Shown here piece after piece: positions 18,181 to 27,514 of a stretch of DNA of 61,369 nucleotides (position 1 is the stretch's first letter; each line of letters begins with the position of its first letter). This DNA is from Candidatus Omnitrophota bacterium (GTDB lineage: Bacteria; Hinthialibacterota; Hinthialibacteria; Hinthialibacterales; Hinthialibacteraceae), in contig JABLXU010000036.1 of assembly GCA_013177805.1 (NCBI GenBank), forward strand, positions 1 to 61,369, written 5' to 3'. The notes below the pieces were generated by a model. That model saw only the letters and a program-made list of their open reading frames with translations, was not told where the DNA came from and ran no database searches. A program made the translations under genes and the position numbers.

Positions 18181-20231
18181 GATGGCATCGTCTCCTCTGC
18201 CTGAATGGCCATCGCTTCGTAGAGCAGTTCGCTCACATCCGCCACGCGCAGCCGTTCTTCCGCGCCCACCGTCTTGAGGGCGTCGCCGAACATGGCGTAA
18301 TCCTTGGGGCACGCGGTGACGAACACCGAAACGTCCGGCAGATGGAGCGCTTCCCGGATCCGCCGGACCGCGGGGCGTTCGGTCACGCCCGGCAGGTCTT
18401 TCATCCAGATGCGGCCGCCGCCCGCCCCGCAACAGAAACTATCCGCCCGGTTGAGGGGCATCTCCTCCACCCGGGCGCCCAGTCCGTTCAGCACGCGGCG
18501 GGGGCTTTCGTAAATCCCGTTGTACCGTCCCAAATAGCAGGGATCGTGATAGGTCACGGCGAGATTCAAAGCCTGGCGGACGGGAATCCGGCCTTCCACC
18601 ATCAGCCGTTCGAACAATTCGGTGTAATGGAGAACCGCCGGCGAAAACGATTCGCCATTGGTTTTCCGCGGGAAGCCGTATTCGTTCTTGAGGACATGGT
18701 AGGTGTGCGGGTCGGTGGTCAGGAGGGTGTGAAACTGGGCGCTTTCCAATTCCTTGAGGTTGCCGTCGCGCAGCATCTCAAAGAGGCCTTCTTCTCCGAT
18801 GCGGCGCGCGTCGTTGCCCGCGTTTTTTTCCTTATCGTAGAGAATGCCGAAATCGATTCCCAACGCGTGGAGCACCTGGGCGGTTTTCTTGGTGATTTCC
18901 TGTACGCGCGGATCGAACGAGGCGTAGTCGCCCACGAACCAGAGATACTCCACCGGCTCCTTGCGGGCGTCCTTCACGGGGAATCCCAGGTCTTTGGTCC
19001 ACTTGGCCCGCGCCTTTGCCGATTGGCCGAACGAATTGCCGTACCGCTGCAGATTCATCAGCACGTCTTGCACTTCCGTGTCCATCCCGCCGGTGTTGAG
19101 CAGATGGCGGCGCAATTCCACCAGCAGCCGGGGCTGCTCCAGCAGTACGGGGCAAGTCTCTTCACAGGCCATGCACGTGGTGCATGACCACAGCTCGTCC
19201 CTCGAAAAAATTGTCCCATGGAGGGAATCCCCATTATTCCCTTTGGCTCCGTTCGTGCTCTTGGTCATCCCCACGAGCTGTTGATTCAATTTCATGAGAA
19301 CATCCCGGGGCGAAAGGGGAAATCCGCAGGCGTGCGCGGGGCAGACATCCTGGCACCGGCCGCACCAGGTGCACGAATCGATCTGCAGCAATTGCCTCCA
19401 GGAGAAATCCGTCATCGCCGACGCGCCCAGTTCGTTCACCGGCATGACCGAACCTTTGGGGCCGGCATCGCGAAGCAAGATGTTGATCGGACTCGAGAAA
19501 AGGTGAAAAGCCTTGGAAAACGGAATGCTGGCGATGAATCCGAAGGCTAACAGCCCATGCAGGGACCAGAATCCGAAATGCAGCGCGAGCTGGGTGTCAT
19601 GGGGGAAGACCTGAAAAATCTTGGATAGTCCATACCCCACCGGCGACCAGGCGGCCCCCGGCGGGTTTTGCGCGGCGATCCGGAATCCTTCCGCCGCCAG
19701 GCCGGTCAAGGCGATCAGGCCGAGAATACCGATCAGGTACAACGAATCCAGGGGGAATGTGGGAGTCACGGTGGCGGCCAGCCGTTCTGGTTTTATCACA
19801 TACCGGCGGTAGAAAGCCATGCCCACGCCGGCCAGCAAGACCACGGTGAACAGGTCCAACACCAACTCATACATGAGATAGACGGGACCTTTCAGGAACT
19901 GGTAATCGAAAAAGAGGTGCGTGACGTCCCAATCCACCGTGGCCAGGATCGTGCCCAACAGCAAAAACGCCATGCCCCAGAAGATGGCGAGGTGCATGAC
20001 GCCGGGATAAGGATCGCGAAGGACTTTTTTCTGGCCGATGGCGAAGAGCAGGAAATTCTTGACACGGTCCGTCCATGATCCGGATAGGGGTTCCGGTTTC
20101 CCGCGCCGCCAGATCCGGACATGCCGCCACGTTCCATACGCGAAAATCAGGACAGCCAGGAATCCCAGTCCGTATTGCCCCAATTCCGCCCAATGAGGGA
20201 CGTTCCAAAATGTGACGCGGATTGGTTCCAT
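18177..20231 (-). CDS. EtfD-like membrane Etf:quinone oxidoreductase (NarI-like + Fe-S + CCG domains)
   Basis: A 684-residue fusion. Roughly residues 15-250 hold six membrane helices of the NarI/HdrE cytochrome b type, with His residues in suitable helices. Two 4Fe-4S motifs follow (CTWCGRCQDVCP and CTTCMACEETCP). The C-terminal 300 residues are an HdrB/HdrD-type part with CCG signatures (YHDPCYLGRYNG and CCGAGGG). This matches the menaquinone-reducing EtfD/EMO family, which takes electrons from EtfAB and passes them to the membrane quinone pool. The adjacent etfA and etfB, six bases upstream, support that role. The haem ligands were not verified. Confidence 0.85.
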   Translation of the reverse strand: MEPIRVTFWNVPHWAELGQYGLGFLAVLIFAYGTWRHVRIWRRGKPEPLSGSWTDRVKNFLLFAIGQKKVLRDPYPGVMHLAIFWGMAFLLLGTILATVDWDVTHLFFDYQFLKGPVYLMYELVLDLFTVVLLAGVGMAFYRRYVIKPERLAATVTPTFPLDSLYLIGILGLIALTGLAAEGFRIAAQNPPGAAWSPVGYGLSKIFQVFPHDTQLALHFGFWSLHGLLAFGFIASIPFSKAFHLFSSPINILLRDAGPKGSVMPVNELGASAMTDFSWRQLLQIDSCTWCGRCQDVCPAHACGFPLSPRDVLMKLNQQLVGMTKSTNGAKGNNGDSLHGTIFSRDELWSCTTCMACEETCPVLLEQPRLLVELRRHLLNTGGMDTEVQDVLMNLQRYGNSFGQSAKARAKWTKDLGFPVKDARKEPVEYLWFVGDYASFDPRVQEITKKTAQVLHALGIDFGILYDKEKNAGNDARRIGEEGLFEMLRDGNLKELESAQFHTLLTTDPHTYHVLKNEYGFPRKTNGESFSPAVLHYTELFERLMVEGRIPVRQALNLAVTYHDPCYLGRYNGIYESPRRVLNGLGARVEEMPLNRADSFCCGAGGGRIWMKDLPGVTERPAVRRIREALHLPDVSVFVTACPKDYAMFGDALKTVGAEERLRVADVSELLYEAMAIQAEETMPS

Positions 20232-20237
20232 GATCGG

Positions 20238-21215
20238 TTACACGTTTTTGCGGGCTTTGAGTTTCTCCGTCAAAACCGGCGCCAGGTCCATGAGATCCAC
20301 CACCGCGCCGTAATGCGCGATATCGTAAATCGGGGCCTTGGGATCGCTGTTGATGGCGACGATCAGGTGGGAATTTTTCATTCCTTCCTGGTGTTCGGGC
20401 GCGCCGCTGATCCCCAGGGCGAGATAGCATTTCGGTTTGACGGTCATCCCCGATTTGCCCACCTGGCGCGTGGTGGGCAGCCATCCCTGGTCCACGACCG
20501 GCCGCGAGGCGCAGACCGCGCCGCCCAGGGCTTCGGCCAGTTCTTCCGCCAGTTCGATGTTCTCCTGCTGCTTGATCCCCCGGCCGACCGCCACCAAAAT
20601 ATCCTGCTGGGTGATATCGATATCCCCGGCTTCCGGGAAAATCATCTTTTCGAAGGTGACCGCCCCGGCCGGGAGAGGCGCCTCGCAGGGGCGGACTTCC
20701 ACTTGTCCCCGGCCTCCCTCTTTCCGTTCCCGGTAACTGCCGGGCAGCATTACGCAGATTGCCGGCAGCCGGGTGACCTCGACTTCCGCGCACATTTTCC
20801 CAGCGTAGAGGTGGCTCAGGACGGTCAGTTGTTCTCCCGCCAGTTGCAAGCGGGTGCATCCGGTCACCACGGGCGCCTGGATCCGCGCCCCTACCAGGGA
20901 GGCCAGATCCAATCCGATTGTGGTGCTGCCTAGAAGCACGACGCGGGGCGTTTCGGTCTGGAGCAGGTTTTCAAGCACGTTCAAATACGGTTCGGGAGAG
21001 AATCCGGCCAGTGCCGGATCTTCCACCGTGATGATCCGGTCGGCGGCGGCGAGTTGGCCGGCCAAGGCTTCCACATGGCCGCCCAGCAGAAAGGCGACCA
21101 CGTCTCCACCGGCCGCTTCGGCCAGCGCGCGGGCGCAGCCCAGCAATTCGTAGGTGATCGGAGCGATCTTTTCTTGGTGCAGTTCCGCCAGTACGGCGAT
21201 ATCCCGGGCGCTCAT
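20238..21215 (-). CDS. etfA: Electron transfer flavoprotein alpha subunit
   Basis: A 325-residue EtfA. The C-terminal FAD domain is clear: VAVGRGIK, then SRPVVDQGWLPTTRQVGKSG, then LALGISGAPEHQEGM. The N-terminal half is the usual alpha/beta domain that pairs with EtfB. The start codon overlaps the etfB stop by four bases, indicating translational coupling. Forms the soluble FAD heterodimer that feeds the downstream membrane oxidoreductase. Confidence 0.95.
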   Translation of the reverse strand: MSARDIAVLAELHQEKIAPITYELLGCARALAEAAGGDVVAFLLGGHVEALAGQLAAADRIITVEDPALAGFSPEPYLNVLENLLQTETPRVVLLGSTTIGLDLASLVGARIQAPVVTGCTRLQLAGEQLTVLSHLYAGKMCAEVEVTRLPAICVMLPGSYRERKEGGRGQVEVRPCEAPLPAGAVTFEKMIFPEAGDIDITQQDILVAVGRGIKQQENIELAEELAEALGGAVCASRPVVDQGWLPTTRQVGKSGMTVKPKCYLALGISGAPEHQEGMKNSHLIVAINSDPKAPIYDIAHYGAVVDLMDLAPVLTEKLKARKNV

Positions 21216-21982
21216 GAGATCACTCCTTTCTCTTCGAAGATTTGGATGATTTTCGCGGCGATGTCCTCCTCCGAGCCTTCCAGGATCTCGGCCCGGCCGC
21301 TCACTTCGGGATAGAACAGCCGCTTCACGTGGATTCCGGGGGCCGGTTCGCCCAATGGACCCTCCTGCTCTTCAAAATGGGCCTCCTTCATGGCAGCCCG
21401 CACCCGGCTGATGGGGACATACCGGGGTGGTTTGCTGGCGGAGAGTATGCCCAGCACCGCCGGCAACTGCACACGCAACAACGCCTTGGCTGCGCCCGGG
21501 AATTCCTTGTACGCCCGCACGAATCCTTCGCCTGCCGCCTCCACTCCTTGGATCAATCCCGCGTAGGGCAATTTCAACGCGTGTGCCAGATAAGGAGCGA
21601 AAGTTCCCTGCAGTTCCTCATACGATTGCACTCCCACGAGCACCAGATCGGGGCTCGTGGAGGCAATAACGGGCGCGAACAACGGGGCGGCTTCAAGTGG
21701 GGAAGGGGATTTCTCCCCGGTATAGGGAATTTTGATGATCCGGTCCACGCCCTTGGCGGCGGCGGCGTAGAGGGTCTCTTCCACGTCCCCGAAGTCCAAG
21801 GCCACCGCCGTGACGGCGCCGCCATGGGCTTCCTTGAGCAGCAAGGCCTGCTCGAGGGCATGGTCATCGTACTCGTTCACCAGGAACATGGCTTCTTCGT
21901 AGTCGATCCACGTCCCGGTGGAGTTGATCGTCAAGGGTTCAATCAGGTCAGGAACTTGCCGGATAACCACGCTGATCTTCAT
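21212..21982 (-). CDS. etfB: Electron transfer flavoprotein beta subunit
   Basis: A 256-residue EtfB. It has the KISVVIRQVPD start, NEYDDHALEQALLLKE, and the DLVLVGVQSYEELQGTFAPYLAHAL segment of the nucleotide-binding region. Its start overlaps the upstream CCG-protein stop by four bases and its stop overlaps etfA by four, so the three genes are translated together. Whether this Etf binds AMP or a second FAD (as bifurcating Etf do) is not decided by the sequence I can read. Confidence 0.94.
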   Translation of the reverse strand: MKISVVIRQVPDLIEPLTINSTGTWIDYEEAMFLVNEYDDHALEQALLLKEAHGGAVTAVALDFGDVEETLYAAAAKGVDRIIKIPYTGEKSPSPLEAAPLFAPVIASTSPDLVLVGVQSYEELQGTFAPYLAHALKLPYAGLIQGVEAAGEGFVRAYKEFPGAAKALLRVQLPAVLGILSASKPPRYVPISRVRAAMKEAHFEEQEGPLGEPAPGIHVKRLFYPEVSGRAEILEGSEEDIAAKIIQIFEEKGVIS

Positions 21983-23205
21983 ACCACGCCTCCTTCTTGC
22001 AACCCCATCGAATAAGCCAACAACTCGATGATATCGCGGACCCGGATCCGGTCCTCCAAACCGTCCACCTTGATCGAATCCTCAAAGCGGGACAGTTCAT
22101 AGGGACAGGACACGGCCATGATTTCCGCGCCTGTGGCCGCCGCTTGCCGGACCCGTTCATCCGACAGCCGGTATCCGCCGTGTTCGGTGATGTGCGCGTC
22201 CAGCCACATCCCCCCGCCCCCGCCTCCGCAGCACAAGGCGTTTTCCCGGTTGCGGTCCATCTCCACCAGTTTGATGCCGGGAATCGCCTCCAGGAGCTGG
22301 CGGGGAGCCTCGTAACAGCCACAGCGGCGGCCGATGCAGCAGTTGTCGTGATAGGTTACGGTGGCTTCCACTGGATTTTTCAGCAGCGGTTTCAGTTGAT
22401 CGAGCCGCTCCGCCAAATACATGGTGTAATGTTTCGCAGGGAAATTGGCCCCATACAGCGGGTAGAACCGCACCAGTGCCCGGTAGGCATGGGGATCGAT
22501 CACCAGGAGCGTGTTGAACTCGAAGGTCCTCAGCAACTCGATGTTGCTTTCCAGGAGAATTTCAAATAGTCCCTCTTCGCCATAGAGGCGGTCGCAATCC
22601 CCTAAGCATTTTTCCTTATGTCCCAAGACCCCCCAGTCGATCCCCAGCTGGTTCAAGATCTTCGCGAACGAGCGGGTGACGATCTGGTTGCGCGGATAGT
22701 AGGAAGGGAAACACTCCACCGCCCACAGCACATCGACAGGGCGCGGATCCGTGGCCAGATTGAGCACCGGGAAGTCCAGCGGTTTCGTCCATTCCAGCCG
22801 CTTCTTCGGCGATTGTCCCAGCACGTTTCCATACTTGTAAATCTTTTCGAAAGCATCTTGCAGCTCGGCTGGCGGTTGAAATCCTTCCTGCAGCGCCCGG
22901 TCGCGGAGGGCGGGCCATAACATATCCGTCAACTCGATGTTCTTGGGACACCGGGACGAACAGGTGTAGCACGAGATACACAGCCACACCGAGGGATCGC
23001 GCAGCACCTTGTCCAGATTTCCCGCCCGGATGTTGAGGATCATCTTCCGTGGCGGGTAATTCATGGTGTAGCCCAAGGGACAGGTCCCCGCGCAGAGTCC
23101 GCATTGCAGACACCCGAGGAAATCCCGGGACCAGATTAGTTTTTCGATGTCGAGGGTTGACGGCGTGAACTTATAGTCGTTGGAGAGGCGGGTGGCTTGA
23201 ATCAA
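21979..23205 (-). CDS. HdrCB/HdrD-like Fe-S protein with CCG domains
   Basis: A 408-residue soluble protein without membrane segments. The N-terminus holds two HdrC-like 4Fe-4S motifs (CLQCGLCAGTCPLG and CISCYTCSSRCPKN). The rest is a two-part HdrB-like region with a changed first CCG repeat (ECFPSYYPR) and a complete second one (CCIGRRCGCY, later CCGGGGGG). In methanogens such proteins reduce CoM-S-S-CoB; in bacteria they occur with HdrA and Etf in electron-confurcating or acyl-CoA/lactate-type modules. It is the first gene of the operon, so its natural acceptor probably defines what the complex does, but that acceptor is unknown. Confidence 0.85.
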   Translation of the reverse strand: MIQATRLSNDYKFTPSTLDIEKLIWSRDFLGCLQCGLCAGTCPLGYTMNYPPRKMILNIRAGNLDKVLRDPSVWLCISCYTCSSRCPKNIELTDMLWPALRDRALQEGFQPPAELQDAFEKIYKYGNVLGQSPKKRLEWTKPLDFPVLNLATDPRPVDVLWAVECFPSYYPRNQIVTRSFAKILNQLGIDWGVLGHKEKCLGDCDRLYGEEGLFEILLESNIELLRTFEFNTLLVIDPHAYRALVRFYPLYGANFPAKHYTMYLAERLDQLKPLLKNPVEATVTYHDNCCIGRRCGCYEAPRQLLEAIPGIKLVEMDRNRENALCCGGGGGGMWLDAHITEHGGYRLSDERVRQAAATGAEIMAVSCPYELSRFEDSIKVDGLEDRIRVRDIIELLAYSMGLQEGGVV

Positions 23206-23296
23206 GAAACATTCCCCCTTATTTCCAGATTCCCCGAAACCATGCTCAGGTTGGCCTTATTCGCGTTGCTTGATCATCGAACTCGTTCACCGGATT

Positions 23297-23313
23297 TTCC
23301 GCGTTAAGCGGAA
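23297..23313 (-). promoter_or_regulatory. Inverted repeat, possible operator of the etf/hdr operon
   Basis: TTCCGC-GTTAA-GCGGAA, a perfect six-base inverted repeat located just downstream of the -10 box on the minus strand, where a repressor could block early transcription. Confidence 0.35.
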
Positions 23314-23323
23314 GAGTTATTTA

Positions 23324-23352
23324 TGTATACAATAAAAAAAAGCGCTTGTCTA
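23324..23352 (-). promoter_or_regulatory. Promoter of the etf/hdr operon
   Basis: Read on the minus strand: TAGACA, 17 bases, TATACA. It lies about 120 bases upstream of the first gene. An A/T-rich tract fills the spacer. Confidence 0.6.
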
Positions 23353-23433
23353 TCGAATAGTTAAAAAAATATCTCTTGGGGAATCGGGGGAGGTTTTGAA
23401 AATATCTATCCCGGCAGAAGGGAACCGAGAGGG

Positions 23434-24456
23434 TCAATTCATCCGGAAATTCCGGCCGGTCTCCATGAACGCCCGGATATTTTCCAGCGGCGTTTCCCGG
23501 GGCAGGTCGCAGCCGGTACTTAATATTAAATGGGGGTAGGGGGTCATCCTCTCCAAGAAATCCCGCACTTCCATGCGTACTTCGTCAGGTGTGCCCAACA
23601 ACATCTTCCCGGTCGGGCTGATGTTGCCAATGACCGCCACGCGGTCTGGAACTGTTTGGAGTACTTTCAGCAAATTCACCCCGTACTCGCGGGCGTCCAG
23701 GCTCATCCCGTCCACGCCCGAATTCACCATCGGTTGGATCAGGTGCATGGAATTCCCGCAGATGTGGTAAACCGTATAGACCCCCTGCTCCTTGAACCGG
23801 GCGGCCAAGGTTTGGACATGCGCGGCGGAATAGAGTGTGAACTGTTTGGGGCCCAACATCACCGCGGACGGTTCGAGGATGCAGATCAGTTCCGCTCCCG
23901 CTTCGATCAGCAGATCGGCGTATTGTTGGATTACTCCCCGGGTGAAACCGCAAAGACGATGCATCTCCCCGGGATGCGTCAGGGTGCGCACGGCCGCCTC
24001 TTCCGCGCTGATCAGGAGTCCGGCCAGGGAGTAAGGACCGATGACATAGGCTCCTTTGATCAGTGTGTCCGGTAACTCCTTTTTCATCCGTTTCACGGTT
24101 TCCACGTAACCCATGATGCGGCTGTCACAAGCGAGATCGATGCGTCCCAAAGCCTCGATCTCCTCGAAGTCAAAGTGGTCCCGGGGCACCGTGGCCGATT
24201 CATTGCGGGGAAAGAGGGTGTAACGGCCCAGTGCGTTGGCTTCGATGGACAAATCCATCAGGGGAAAGATCAGATCGGGCTGGAAGGTCTCCACCAGCGC
24301 GCGGATCACCCGGAAATGCTCACTATAATTTTGTTGCGCCAGTTTGATTTCCGTTTCCGCCAGCGTGACACCGGGAAATCCCAGCAAAGGAGCGACCAAC
24401 CGCTGCCCTTGCGCGTATTTCTCTTTCGCCAAATCCGCCAACGTGGGTTTGGTCAT
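23434..24456 (-). CDS. URO-D/MtaA-family protein (uroporphyrinogen decarboxylase-like)
   Basis: A 340-residue TIM-barrel protein of the URO-D superfamily. The C-terminal YHICGN and STGCDLPRETPLENIRAFM motifs carry the His/Cys/Cys set that binds zinc in MtaA/MtbA-type corrinoid methyltransferases, rather than the haem-pathway HemE residues. It therefore probably moves a methyl group or demethylates a small molecule. No corrinoid protein is adjacent. ATG 24456 is preferred (AAGGAT upstream) over longer in-frame starts. A second family member lies at 36258. Confidence 0.8.
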   Translation of the reverse strand: MTKPTLADLAKEKYAQGQRLVAPLLGFPGVTLAETEIKLAQQNYSEHFRVIRALVETFQPDLIFPLMDLSIEANALGRYTLFPRNESATVPRDHFDFEEIEALGRIDLACDSRIMGYVETVKRMKKELPDTLIKGAYVIGPYSLAGLLISAEEAAVRTLTHPGEMHRLCGFTRGVIQQYADLLIEAGAELICILEPSAVMLGPKQFTLYSAAHVQTLAARFKEQGVYTVYHICGNSMHLIQPMVNSGVDGMSLDAREYGVNLLKVLQTVPDRVAVIGNISPTGKMLLGTPDEVRMEVRDFLERMTPYPHLILSTGCDLPRETPLENIRAFMETGRNFRMN

Positions 24457-24574
24457 GGCTTGATATCCTTGGCTCATGCATTCAAGGGTTCTGTTGAGTC
24501 TTCGGAATGGACACGTTACTGATATCCAAGATAGCCTTACGATAGCCTTGCCCGCACTCCGTGCAATCATAAAC

Positions 24575-24660
24575 AAACCAGGGCTTCAATAAACCAGGGC
24601 TTCCATCCAGGGCTAAAGCCGGGATCAAAGCACCTCCTTCTCCTTCCCCCTCGGGGGAAG
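24575..24660. repeat. CCAGGGCTTC tandem repeat and GC-rich hairpin
   Basis: Two 16-base copies (AAACCAGGGCTTCAAT and AAACCAGGGCTTCCAT, 24575-24606) plus a third CCAGGGCT partial copy are followed at 24643-24660 by a perfect CTTCCCCC/GGGGGAAG hairpin of the CCCTC family. A palindrome ATCCTAGGAT lies at 24728-24737. These account for most of the 307-base gene-free gap 24457-24763. Confidence 0.65.
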
Positions 24661-24763
24661 AAAAGGGGAAGGGAAGCCCGGAACGGGCGGAAAAAACGGC
24701 TCTTCGCGCAATCGGGCAATCGGTTCCATCCTAGGATAGAACAACTCCACAGAACCCCAGGAC

Positions 24764-27514
24764 CTAGGGAACCGGGTTGCCGTCCACGTCGATCAAGCGG
24801 ACTTCTCCGAATCCCAGTTCCTTCAGGCTGCTCTCGATTTTGGCGCGGTCGCCCACCACGACCCAGGTGAGGTGGTGGGGATGAATCAGGTTTTTGGCCG
24901 CGCGGGCGGTATCCTCCACGGTGAGGGAGAGGATGCGCCCGGCATAGGTCCGGTAGTAATCATCAGGCAAGCCGAAGCGGAGGATTTCTTCCAATGAGTT
25001 TTCCACCGCGTTCATGGTTTCCCACCGCCCGGCCAGGTTGAGAGTCCGCTGCGCCTGGGATTCCTTGAGTTCCGCGGCGCTGGGAGGCCGGTTGTCCGCG
25101 ATGTCGGCCAATTCTTTTTGAATTTCTAGAATGGCATCCTTGGTCTTGTCGCTCTGTACAGGGGCTTGAGCAAAGAAAGGCCTTGGTCCCTCGGCGTCGA
25201 GGAGCCGTGTGCGCGCGCCGTAAGTCCAGTGTTTGTCCTCCCGGAGATTCATGTTGAGGCGGGAGGTGAATTTGCCGCCCAGGATGTTGATGACCGTCTC
25301 GTTGGCGATCTCATCCGGATTGGCCTTGGGAACCGCCACATGCCCGGCGTAGATCACGGACTGGTCGGATCCGGGGCGGTCGATCAAGTAAACCTGGGGG
25401 GAATCGGGACGTTGCACCGCCTCCAAATTCTTTTGAGGGACATCGCCCGGCTTCCAGCCGGCGAAGAGTTTTTCGATTTTGGGAACCATCTCGTCAATGG
25501 TAATGTCGCCGATGACGATCAACGCCGCGTTGTTCGGCTTGAACCAGGTCTCGTAGAACTGGACGATGTCCTCGCGGGTCATTTTCTGGACCGATTCCTC
25601 GGTTCCTGACCCGGTCAAGGGATTGCTGTACGCGTGACCTTCGCCGTAGAGGAGTTTGGGCAGAACCCGCAAAGCCATGGAGTCGGGCGTCTTCTTTTCC
25701 ATCTGGATCGCGGCGATTTGTTCTTTTTTGACGCGATCCAATTCCTTTTCGGGGAATGTGGGATTGAAAAGCACGTCCAGGAAGATCTCCAGGGATTGAT
25801 CCAGGGTGGTTTTCAAGGTGGACAGGCGAACGACGCACTCGTCCAGGTTCGCCCAAGTATTCAGTTCAGCGCCCAGGGTGATGAGTTCTTCGCTGATTTT
25901 CAAGGTATCCCGGGTTTGGGTGCCTTCATCGAGCATCTCCATGGCCATGCTTGCCATACCAGGAAGCGAGAAGGAATCCGCCGCGTACCCGGCATCCACC
26001 AAAAGACGGAAGTTGACCAGGGGCACGGAATGATTCTCCACCACCACGAGGTCCAGTCCGTTGGAGAGTTTCGTCCGGCTGAAAGCGGGGAACTGGGCCG
26101 CCGGGGTATCCCCGGCCGCGGGGATCTTCGTCCGGTCGATCCCGGTTTCCTTGGTTTTAAAGTCCGCGAAGGGATGGACTTCCAAGACATACTCGCCATC
26201 GGTCAACCACGTCTGGGCGGTCTCCAGCAGATCCTTGCGGGTGGCGTTTTGGATCCGCTCCAAGGTGACCTTATAGTAGGCGGGATCTCCGGCATATACC
26301 TGGTTGGACGCCAGGATATCGGATTTGCCTCCGAAACCGCCGATTTGCTCGATGCCGCGGACGAAATTGGAGACATACTCGTTTTTGACGCGGATCAGTT
26401 CCTCTTCGCTGGGGCCGAACCGCAGGAAGGTTTCCATCTCCTCGTTCACGGCCTTTTCGATCTTGGCGAGATCCATCCCCGGCTTGGCCATGACTTGAAT
26501 GCCGAAACCGCCGGCGATTTCAAGAGCCAAGGGGAAGGCCCGGACATCCACAGCGATTTGATCTTCGTACACCAGCCGCTTATACAGCCTGGAAGTCTTG
26601 CCTGAGGACAGAATGCTGGCCACCAGTTCCAGATAATCGCCTTCCGCCGAGCCCCAGGGGGGGACATTCCACACCTTCATCAGCATGGGCATGGGTACCC
26701 GGTCCTGAGCGACCTGGCGCATTGTCCCGGTGCGCTTGGCAATCCACTCCTCGTGGCGTTCGATCGGCGGACCGGCGGGGATATCGCCGAAGTATTTCTC
26801 TACCCGGGCTTTCACATCTTCCGGCTCGATGTCGCCCGCCACGCAAATCACCGCGTTGGAGGGGCCGTAGTATTGCTGGAACCACTCCTGCACATCCTCC
26901 AACGAGGCCGCGTTCAGGTCTTCCTCGGATCCGATCACCGGCCAGGAGTAGGGATGGCCGGCGGGGAAAATGCTTTTCAGAATCAGCTTAAATACCTTGC
27001 CATAGGGTTGATTTTCTCCTTGGCGCTTTTCGTTGATCACCACACCCCGCTGTTCGTCCAACTTAGCCTGGTCAATGGCGTCCAGCAGGTGGCCCATGCG
27101 GTCTGATTCGGCCCAGAGCACCACATCCAAGGCCGATTTGGGCACGTTTTGAAAATAATTGGTGCGGTCGAAATTGGTGGTGCCGTTCAGGTTGGTGGCC
27201 CCCAGGGGTTCCATCAGTTTGAAATAATCATCGTTGAAATGCTTGCTGCCATTGAACATCAAGTGTTCGAAAAGATGGGCGAAACCGGTCTTGCCCGGTT
27301 TTTCGTTTTTGGAGCCGACATGGTACCAGACGTTGACCGCCACAATGGGGGCTTTGTGGTCTTCGTGCACGATCAACGTCAGGCCGTTGTCAAGGACATA
27401 TTTTGTGAAAGGGATGTCGATTTCGATCTTGGGAAATTCGGAACTGGAAGCAACGCCCACGCTTCCGATCACCAAAGTCATTAGAATCAATTCAAGAGGC
27501 GGGATGTGGTTCAT
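24764..27514 (-). CDS. M16-family zinc metalloprotease (two-domain, pitrilysin-like)
   Basis: A 916-residue exported protease. A hydrophobic N-terminus (residues 7-23) is a signal peptide or anchor. The first M16 unit has the inverted zinc motif HLFEH (His80, Glu83, His84) and a later third ligand Glu in RGVVINEKRQ. The second unit, from about residue 470, lacks HxxEH (SLPGMASMAMEM stands there) and keeps the structural region with NLREDKHWTYG, as usual for the inactive half. It probably degrades peptides in the periplasm. ATG 27514 has AGGAGA at good spacing and starts the signal peptide. Confidence 0.9.
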   Translation of the reverse strand: MNHIPPLELILMTLVIGSVGVASSSEFPKIEIDIPFTKYVLDNGLTLIVHEDHKAPIVAVNVWYHVGSKNEKPGKTGFAHLFEHLMFNGSKHFNDDYFKLMEPLGATNLNGTTNFDRTNYFQNVPKSALDVVLWAESDRMGHLLDAIDQAKLDEQRGVVINEKRQGENQPYGKVFKLILKSIFPAGHPYSWPVIGSEEDLNAASLEDVQEWFQQYYGPSNAVICVAGDIEPEDVKARVEKYFGDIPAGPPIERHEEWIAKRTGTMRQVAQDRVPMPMLMKVWNVPPWGSAEGDYLELVASILSSGKTSRLYKRLVYEDQIAVDVRAFPLALEIAGGFGIQVMAKPGMDLAKIEKAVNEEMETFLRFGPSEEELIRVKNEYVSNFVRGIEQIGGFGGKSDILASNQVYAGDPAYYKVTLERIQNATRKDLLETAQTWLTDGEYVLEVHPFADFKTKETGIDRTKIPAAGDTPAAQFPAFSRTKLSNGLDLVVVENHSVPLVNFRLLVDAGYAADSFSLPGMASMAMEMLDEGTQTRDTLKISEELITLGAELNTWANLDECVVRLSTLKTTLDQSLEIFLDVLFNPTFPEKELDRVKKEQIAAIQMEKKTPDSMALRVLPKLLYGEGHAYSNPLTGSGTEESVQKMTREDIVQFYETWFKPNNAALIVIGDITIDEMVPKIEKLFAGWKPGDVPQKNLEAVQRPDSPQVYLIDRPGSDQSVIYAGHVAVPKANPDEIANETVINILGGKFTSRLNMNLREDKHWTYGARTRLLDAEGPRPFFAQAPVQSDKTKDAILEIQKELADIADNRPPSAAELKESQAQRTLNLAGRWETMNAVENSLEEILRFGLPDDYYRTYAGRILSLTVEDTARAAKNLIHPHHLTWVVVGDRAKIESSLKELGFGEVRLIDVDGNPVP

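Noticed and set aside
23434..24456. Haem-pathway uroporphyrinogen decarboxylase (HemE)
   Set aside because: C-terminal His/Cys/Cys zinc motifs and lack of the HemE N-terminal Arg motif point to the MtaA-like branch.
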